DNA from: CAYZMS01 sp964479625 | GTDB taxonomy: Bacteria > Bacteroidota > Bacteroidia > Chitinophagales > Saprospiraceae | DNA length: 19,439 bases | Reading direction: 5' to 3' | NCBI GenBank assembly: GCA_964479625.1 | Contig: CAYZMS010000050.1 | Location: 1-19,439 of the forward strand | Shown here: in pieces, positions 14,766 through 19,439 of the stretch | Position numbering within the stretch: the stretch's first letter is position 1 | Layout: each line of letters starts with the position of its first letter | Program-made: the position numbers and the translations under genes | Notes under the pieces: generated by a model | Databases searched by the model: none | The model's input: only the letters and a program-made list of their open reading frames with translations | What the model was told of the DNA's origin: nothing

Positions 14766-15908
14766 ATGATGACAAACAAGCTTAATATACAAATGGTCGA
14801 CCTCAAAAACCAGTACCTGAAGCTGAAAGAGGAGATCGACCAGGAAGTTTTGGAAGTACTGGAATCCACTGCATTTATCAATGGCCCAAAGGTCAAGGCT
14901 TTCCAGGCAGATCTGGAGCACTACCTGGAAGTAGATCACGTCATTCCCGTTGCCAATGGTACCGATGCACTGCAGGTTGCCTTAATGGCTTTGGGCCTGC
15001 AACCGGGGGATGAGGTTATTGTACCAGCATTCACTTACGTATCTACTGCCGAAGTTATTGCTTTGCTTCAGTTGCGTCCCATCATGGTAGATGTTGACCC
15101 GGATACTTTCAATTTAACACCGGAAATTGTCGAAAAGGCGATCACCCGTGATACCCGCGCCATCGTTCCGGTTAATCTTTTTGGCCAAAGTGCGGATTTA
15201 GAGCCCATTATGGGAATTGCAGAGGATCATGGGTTGTTCGTAGTAGAGGATAATGCGCAGGCCATCGGTGCGAAATACACCCTAGCCGACGGAAGGCAAA
15301 AAAGGACAGGGACTATAGGTCATATCGGTTGTACCTCCTTTTATCCGTCGAAAAACCTGGGAGCCTATGGTGATGCGGGGGCCATTTGCACCCCAGATGC
15401 TGAATTGGCCGCAAAATTGCGCATGGTCGCCAACCATGGTCAGCAGCGCCGGTATTACCACGATACGATCGGGGTGAATTCCCGCCTCGATTCCATTCAG
15501 GCCGCCATTCTGGGCATTAAGCTAAAACACCTGGACGCCTATGCTAATGCGCGACGGCATGCGGCGAATCATTACGACAAGGCCTTCAATGAGATCGAAG
15601 GCCTGCAAACACCCCTTCGTTTCGAAAGGTCTACCCACGTCTTCCACCAATATACCCTGCGCGTAAAGGATAGACGCCGTGACGACTTACAAAAATACCT
15701 GCAAGAGGCCGGAGTGCCCAGTGTAGTATACTACCCAGTACCACTCCATAAGCAAGAAGCTTATAAAACGGCCATTGCCAATCCGGAAATAGAGCTGCCT
15801 GTATCTGAGCAATTATGCCGGGAAGTACTCTCTCTTCCTATGCATACGGAATTGACAGAAGAACAATTGAATTATATAGCGGAAAAAGTTACCGCATTTT
15901 TTGAATAG
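14766..15908 (+). CDS. DegT/DnrJ/EryC1-type sugar aminotransferase (WbpE/WlbC-like)
   Basis: A PLP enzyme that transfers an amino group from glutamate to a keto-sugar nucleotide. It strongly resembles WbpE/WlbC, which aminate UDP-3-keto-GlcNAc-uronic acid. Visible motifs are MVDLKNQYLKLK, NGTDALQVALMALG (PLP phosphate site), PAFTYVSTAE, VEDNAQAIGA (Asp to the pyridine nitrogen), and SFYPSKNLGAYGDAGA with the Schiff-base lysine (about residue 196). Further on come NHGQQRRYYHDTIGVNSRLD and SLPMHTEL. I chose ATG 14766 (or the adjacent 14769), because the family starts just before MVDLKNQ. The frame is open back to ATG 14703, inside the preceding gene, but those 21 residues look non-conserved. 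The dehydrogenase that follows, 72 nt downstream, is the expected partner. Exact sugar substrate is inferred. Confidence 0.92.
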   Translation: MMTNKLNIQMVDLKNQYLKLKEEIDQEVLEVLESTAFINGPKVKAFQADLEHYLEVDHVIPVANGTDALQVALMALGLQPGDEVIVPAFTYVSTAEVIALLQLRPIMVDVDPDTFNLTPEIVEKAITRDTRAIVPVNLFGQSADLEPIMGIAEDHGLFVVEDNAQAIGAKYTLADGRQKRTGTIGHIGCTSFYPSKNLGAYGDAGAICTPDAELAAKLRMVANHGQQRRYYHDTIGVNSRLDSIQAAILGIKLKHLDAYANARRHAANHYDKAFNEIEGLQTPLRFERSTHVFHQYTLRVKDRRRDDLQKYLQEAGVPSVVYYPVPLHKQEAYKTAIANPEIELPVSEQLCREVLSLPMHTELTEEQLNYIAEKVTAFFE

Positions 15909-15980
15909 TAATTGGCGTATTGGTGTTCTAGCTAAAACCCAGCACCCTAATGCGCAAATTTTGCAAAACGCTAATGTCTA

Positions 15981-17012
15981 TTGGATAAAATACGCTGCGC
16001 CATCGTTGGTTGCGGACGCATCGGTAAACGCCATGCCGCCATCGTAGATGGGCATCCCGATTGCGAATTGGTCGCTCTTTGTGATGCCGCTCCCAAAGTT
16101 GAACTTGATTTAGAACAATGGTCGCAGCTACCTTTTTATCATTCGATCGAACAACTTCTGGTGCAAGAACCAGAAGTAGAGGTAGTGCACATTTGCACGC
16201 CAAACGGTTTGCACGCCGAGCAAGCTTTAAAAGCCTTAGACGCCCGACGGCATGTCGTTGTTGAAAAGCCTATGGCCTTACATAAAGTTGATTGTGAACG
16301 CATCATTCATAGGGCCCTGAATGTGGGGAAACAAGTTTTTTGCGTTATGCAAAACCGCTATTCCCCACCGATGAGATGGCTAAAGGAACAACTTGAGGCC
16401 GGCACTTTGGGTGACCTTTACCTAGTTCAGGTGAATGCCTTTTGGAACCGGGATGAAGGCTATTATCAAGTACCAGATGGCTGCCCCCATCCCTGGCATG
16501 GCGACCCCAAACTCGATGGAGGCGTTTTGTTCACCCAGTTTGCCCACTTTGTGGACTTACTGTTCTGGTTATTCGGGGATCTGGACATCCGGCAAGTGAT
16601 CATGGATCATTTGCGCAGGCCCCCAGCGGCAAGCTTCCCAGACAGCGGGAACGTACAATTTCGGCTTTCAGGCAATGCCCTTGGTAGTTTTACTTTTTCG
16701 ACCGCCGTTTGGCAACGAAATTTCGAAAGCAGCTTACGGATCCTTGGAAGTAAAGGAACTATTGGGATCGCAGGTCAATACATGAATATTTTACAATACT
16801 GCGACCTCGATGGCGTTCCAATGCCAGAATTACCCGAGGCGGCTCCGCCGAATGATTACGGCCCTTATCAGGGCTCAGCCGCTAACCACCATTTTGTCAT
16901 TCAAAACATGGTGGAGGTTCTTCAGGGTAAGCAGGAAGTCGGCACCAATGCCTTGGAAGGCATGAAGGTGGTTGAGATCATCGAACGGATACACGCTGCC
17001 GGGTTACCCTAG
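15981..17012 (+). CDS. Gfo/Idh/MocA sugar-nucleotide dehydrogenase (WbpB/WlbA-like candidate)
   Basis: An NAD(P)-dependent oxidoreductase of 343 residues. The Rossmann motif is GCGRIG at 10-15. The conserved EKP is Glu95-Lys96-Pro97, where Lys96 is the usual catalytic lysine. The C-terminal substrate domain has QNRYSPPMRWLKE (124-136) and GGVLFTQFAHFVDLL with the conserved His189. Beside a WbpE-like aminotransferase, the likely job is oxidising C3 of a UDP-GlcNAc-uronic acid to the 3-keto form that is then aminated; other sugars are possible. The start must be TTG at 15981: an in-frame stop lies 7-9 nt upstream at 15972-15974 and no ATG or GTG comes before the Rossmann motif. No promoter is seen in the 72-nt gap, so it is read with the aminotransferase. 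Confidence 0.88.
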   Translation: MDKIRCAIVGCGRIGKRHAAIVDGHPDCELVALCDAAPKVELDLEQWSQLPFYHSIEQLLVQEPEVEVVHICTPNGLHAEQALKALDARRHVVVEKPMALHKVDCERIIHRALNVGKQVFCVMQNRYSPPMRWLKEQLEAGTLGDLYLVQVNAFWNRDEGYYQVPDGCPHPWHGDPKLDGGVLFTQFAHFVDLLFWLFGDLDIRQVIMDHLRRPPAASFPDSGNVQFRLSGNALGSFTFSTAVWQRNFESSLRILGSKGTIGIAGQYMNILQYCDLDGVPMPELPEAAPPNDYGPYQGSAANHHFVIQNMVEVLQGKQEVGTNALEGMKVVEIIERIHAAGLP

Positions 17013-17194
17013 AATTACTGCCCCAGATGGCGCTTTTTTCAGGCGATAGCATTACAGGCGTCTAATCCGGGGCTTTACATAGAAATGCGATTAATCGTGG
17101 ACATCAAGGTTTCGATCGGGAGAAAAATCCTTGCGACTTTTCTGAGGCGAAGCCGTATCCGAACCTGTACCAAAGTTCTTGTTGAAAGAAAAAA

Positions 17195-17737
17195 ATGACC
17201 TATTCTTCCACAAGTCTGGCACCCGAAAACCACCTCGATGAGCAGGAGGCTCGCTGGTTTGCGGTGTATACAAGGTATAAGCGGGAAAAGCAGGTTCGAA
17301 AGCGCCTGGAGGAACAGGGGATAGAATGCTATTTGCCCTTGCAGCGACTAGTGCGCGAATATACCCGAAAACGCAAGCAGGTAGAACTGCCCCTGATCAG
17401 TTGTTACATATTCACCAAAATTCGCAAAGCGGAATATGTCCCGGTTTTAGAAACCGAAGATGTAGTCCAATTCCTCCACTTTTCCCGAAACCTGATCGCC
17501 ATACCCAACCAGGAGATTCAGGTCCTGCGCCATATTGTAGGGGAGCAGGTAGAACTTGAAGCACGCCCCATCACTTTTCAACCCGGGGCTTTGGTCGAGA
17601 TCACCCAGGGGCGCCTCATCGGGCTCCGGGGCAAACTTATCGAAAAGCAAGGTACCCACAATTTTTTGGTCGAACTAAACACCATGGGCTATGGCCTGCA
17701 TTTACAAGTGGACCCCAAGCAGTTGAAAGTGGTTTAG
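17195..17737 (+). CDS. NusG-paralog transcription antiterminator, UpxY/RfaH-like
   Basis: This 180-residue protein has an NGN domain at about 20-118 (RWFAVYTRYKREKQVRKRLEEQG, shown in part: WFAVYTRYKREKQV, then ECYLPLQRLVREY, ISCYIFTKI) and a KOW-like segment at about 128-180 (FQPGALVEITQGRLIGLRG, VDPKQLKVV). Length and layout match UpxY-type antiterminators, which bind RNA polymerase in the 5' leader of capsule operons of Bacteroides and prevent early termination (family knowledge). It begins with ATG 17195 in an A-rich context (GAAAGAAAAAA) with no Shine-Dalgarno. It sits just upstream of a 268-nt leader and ugd, which suggests it acts on the polysaccharide transcript that starts there. It differs from housekeeping NusG by lacking that protein's canonical start and by its context. 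Confidence 0.92.
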   Translation: MTYSSTSLAPENHLDEQEARWFAVYTRYKREKQVRKRLEEQGIECYLPLQRLVREYTRKRKQVELPLISCYIFTKIRKAEYVPVLETEDVVQFLHFSRNLIAIPNQEIQVLRHIVGEQVELEARPITFQPGALVEITQGRLIGLRGKLIEKQGTHNFLVELNTMGYGLHLQVDPKQLKVV

Positions 17738-18005
17738 CCGGTTGAAACTTCGGTCCAGGGTATTGACTTTGCCGAACAACATTAAATACTGGCTTTAAAA
17801 ATATCTTATAATCAGACCTGGCTGTGGTCACCTCTATTAAACAGTGGCACTGAAACAGTACCTTTAAGGTTATTAGGAAGAGTTAAGCTCCTCCTTCGAC
17901 GACCACACACCACCTAAGTTTCATCAGTCGGTAAAGCATATAATTTGGGGGCCGGAAGGCCCAAATATCAACAGCGAGCGCAAGCGAGCACTTCAACTCA
18001 ATTAA
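17738..18005 (+). promoter_or_regulatory. Structured leader region between the antiterminator gene and ugd
   Basis: There is no gene in this 268-nt stretch. It contains a CAGTG-G-CACTG mini-palindrome (17842-17852), a TACCTTTA octamer (17859-17866) matching the candidate -7 box at 14134, and a TAAGTTTC at 17915. A GC-rich hairpin lies at 17943-17966. Two GCGAGC copies (GCGAGC-GCAA-GCGAGC) sit just before the ugd start. Its place after an UpxY-like gene makes it the natural candidate target of that protein; this is inferred from position. Confidence 0.45.
17943..17966 (+). repeat. GC-rich hairpin in the ugd leader
   Basis: ATTTGGGGGCC (17943-17953) pairs with GGCCCAAAT (17958-17966) around a GGAA tetraloop, with two unpaired G. 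It ends 39 nt before the ugd start and has no U-tract after it, so it is not an ordinary terminator. A pause hairpin or an RNA-binding element would fit. Confidence 0.5.
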
Positions 18006-19307
18006 ATGAACCTAGCAGTTATTGGCACCGGTTACGTGGGCCTGGTTTCAGGGACCTGCTTTGCAGAGACCGGCAACAACGTCATTTGCGTCGATATTGA
18101 CGAACAGAAAGTCCACCGCCTGAATCAGGGTGAAATAGTCATTTACGAACCGGGCCTGGAAACTCTGTTCGAACGAAACACTAAACAGGGACGGCTCCAA
18201 TTCACCACCGACCTGGGGCATGCAGTTCGAGAGTCAGATGTCATTTTCCTGGCTCTTCCCACCCCACCCGGTGAGGACGGCTCCGCCGATCTGAGCTATG
18301 TGCTGGGCGTTGCCGGCCAACTGGCCAATATGATCGACAACTATAAGGTCATTGTAGATAAGAGTACGGTACCGGTGGGTACGGCCGAAAAAGTACATGC
18401 CGCCATTGCCGAACATGTAAGCGATACCTTGTTCGATGTAGTCTCTAATCCCGAATTCCTAAGAGAGGGAGTAGCCGTAGACGATTTCATGAAACCCGAT
18501 CGCGTGGTCATCGGGACCAGCTCAGATCGTGCCTGGAAGGTGATGGAGCAATTGTACAAGCCCTACGTCCGCCAGGGCAATCCCATAATTCGAATGGATG
18601 AACGTTCCGCGGAAATGACCAAATATGCCGCCAATTCTTACCTGGCTACCCGGATCAGCTTTATGAACGAGATCGCTAACCTTTGTGAACGGGCAGGTGC
18701 CAACGTGGATATGGTACGCAAGGGAATGGGCAGCGACACCCGGATCGGCAAGCGCTTCCTCTTTCCAGGTGTGGGATATGGCGGTAGTTGCTTCCCAAAG
18801 GATGTTCAGGCCCTGGCTCACACTGCCGAGCAGCACGATTATGACTTTAGGATCCTACGCTCGGTCATGACTGTTAACGACCAGCAGCGGGTGGTCCTGG
18901 CTCATAAGATCAAGCAGTATTTCAATAAGGACCTGAAGGGAAAAACAATAGCCATCTGGGGCCTTTCTTTCAAACCCAATACAGACGATATCCGGGAAGC
19001 CCCTGCTTTATACATTATCGATGAGTTACTTGCAGCAGGAGCAAAGATCAAAGCTTACGACCCTGAGGCTATGGAAAACGTTCGGTCTCGTTACGGTGAT
19101 GCTGTTTGTCTGGTCGATGATGCTTACGAAGCACTGGTCGAAGCCCATGCCCTTGCAGTAATCACAGAATGGAGCGTTTTCCGTACCCCTAGTTTTAACG
19201 TCATGAAAAAACTATTGATCAACGATGTAATATTCGACGGTCGTAATCTATACGATCTGGAGGTCATGGAGGAGCACGGGTTCGAGTATTTTAGTATTGG
19301 TCGATAG
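18006..19307 (+). CDS. ugd: UDP-glucose 6-dehydrogenase
   Basis: The enzyme oxidises UDP-glucose to UDP-glucuronate with two NAD+, supplying uronic acid for exopolysaccharide, capsule or lipopolysaccharide. The 433-residue product is normal for the family. It shows the NAD-binding GTGYVG (7-12), IYEPGLE (46-52), STVPVGT (120-126), NPEFLREG (148-155), Lys206 in EMTKYAAN, and catalytic Cys262 in GVGYGGSCFPKD (255-266). The late GLSFKPNTDDIREAP motif is also present. The sequence fits Ugd/TuaD more than the UDP-GlcNAc 6-dehydrogenase branch (WbpA/WbpO), although the branches can be confused without alignment. The start (MNLAVIGTGYVG) is the standard one. It is likely the first structural gene after the UpxY-controlled leader, and the locus probably continues beyond the window. 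Confidence 0.95.
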   Translation: MNLAVIGTGYVGLVSGTCFAETGNNVICVDIDEQKVHRLNQGEIVIYEPGLETLFERNTKQGRLQFTTDLGHAVRESDVIFLALPTPPGEDGSADLSYVLGVAGQLANMIDNYKVIVDKSTVPVGTAEKVHAAIAEHVSDTLFDVVSNPEFLREGVAVDDFMKPDRVVIGTSSDRAWKVMEQLYKPYVRQGNPIIRMDERSAEMTKYAANSYLATRISFMNEIANLCERAGANVDMVRKGMGSDTRIGKRFLFPGVGYGGSCFPKDVQALAHTAEQHDYDFRILRSVMTVNDQQRVVLAHKIKQYFNKDLKGKTIAIWGLSFKPNTDDIREAPALYIIDELLAAGAKIKAYDPEAMENVRSRYGDAVCLVDDAYEALVEAHALAVITEWSVFRTPSFNVMKKLLINDVIFDGRNLYDLEVMEEHGFEYFSIGR

Positions 19308-19439
19308 CCCAAATGGTTCTTTGGGTGTATAGGTGTATAGGTTTAAATGCGTATGAGTTTGTTAGGTATATGGGTTTAGTGGTCAGACTGTTCAATAAAG
19401 TGTGTCAAAGTGAAAAAGTAAAAAAAAAAGAACTTTGAC
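19308..19439. repeat. Short repeats in the region after ugd
   Basis: GTGTATAG is present twice in tandem (19325-19332, 19333-19340). At the edge GTCAAAGT (19404-19411) is the reverse complement of ACTTTGAC (19432-19439), enclosing an A-rich 20-nt loop. The window ends on the right arm, so the full extent is unseen. No gene is supported. Confidence 0.4.

Noticed and set aside
1..19439. CRISPR arrays, tRNA or rRNA genes, insertion sequences, prophage genes
   Set aside because: No regularly spaced long repeats, cloverleaf-like segments, transposase or integrase motifs, or phage structural genes were seen on either strand.

Overview
The window looks like chromosomal DNA from a marine or freshwater Bacteroidota, most likely a Saprospiria (Lewinella/Haliscomenobacter-like) bacterium. 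This is inferred, not tested by search. Three things point there. The large secreted peroxidase carries a type 9 secretion (T9SS) C-terminal sorting domain and the dockerin-like pair common in Saprospiria exoproteins. Several promoters fit the Bacteroidota pattern TTTG-N19-21-TAnnTTTG. Most start codons lack a strong Shine-Dalgarno sequence.

Left part (1-5.7 kb, all minus strand): the first codons of a secreted protein cut by the window edge, with a promoter placed so that its leader would be about 370 nt; a full-length 2,4-dienoyl-CoA reductase (fadH); and a 962-aa secreted animal-type haem peroxidase with dockerin-like, cohesin-like and T9SS sorting regions. Middle (6.1-10.9 kb, plus strand): a 1160-aa putative outer-membrane beta-barrel protein and a secreted protein of distant CotH-like appearance, followed by a clear intrinsic terminator. 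Then a minus-strand block (11.1-13.9 kb): a small zinc-ribbon protein, a spermidine-synthase-like methyltransferase overlapping a bifunctional GlmU-like enzyme, and ribosomal protein L31 type B.

Right part (14.2-19.4 kb, plus strand) is a surface-polysaccharide locus that probably continues past the window. It has a winged-helix regulator fused to a degenerate nucleotidyltransferase-like domain, a WbpE/WlbC-type sugar aminotransferase, a Gfo/Idh/MocA sugar dehydrogenase, a UpxY/RfaH-like NusG-paralog antiterminator, a 268-nt leader with hairpins, and UDP-glucose 6-dehydrogenase (ugd). The aminotransferase and dehydrogenase fit consecutive steps in making an amino-uronic acid sugar nucleotide. 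The antiterminator sits where such proteins normally act, just ahead of a long polysaccharide transcription unit. GlmU supplies UDP-GlcNAc, the usual precursor.

I found no tRNA, rRNA, CRISPR array, insertion sequence or phage gene. The most interesting items are the antiterminator with its structured leader, the long structured leader of the edge gene, the peroxidase architecture, and two intrinsic terminators lying about 20-25 nt ahead of genes with no visible promoter of their own.
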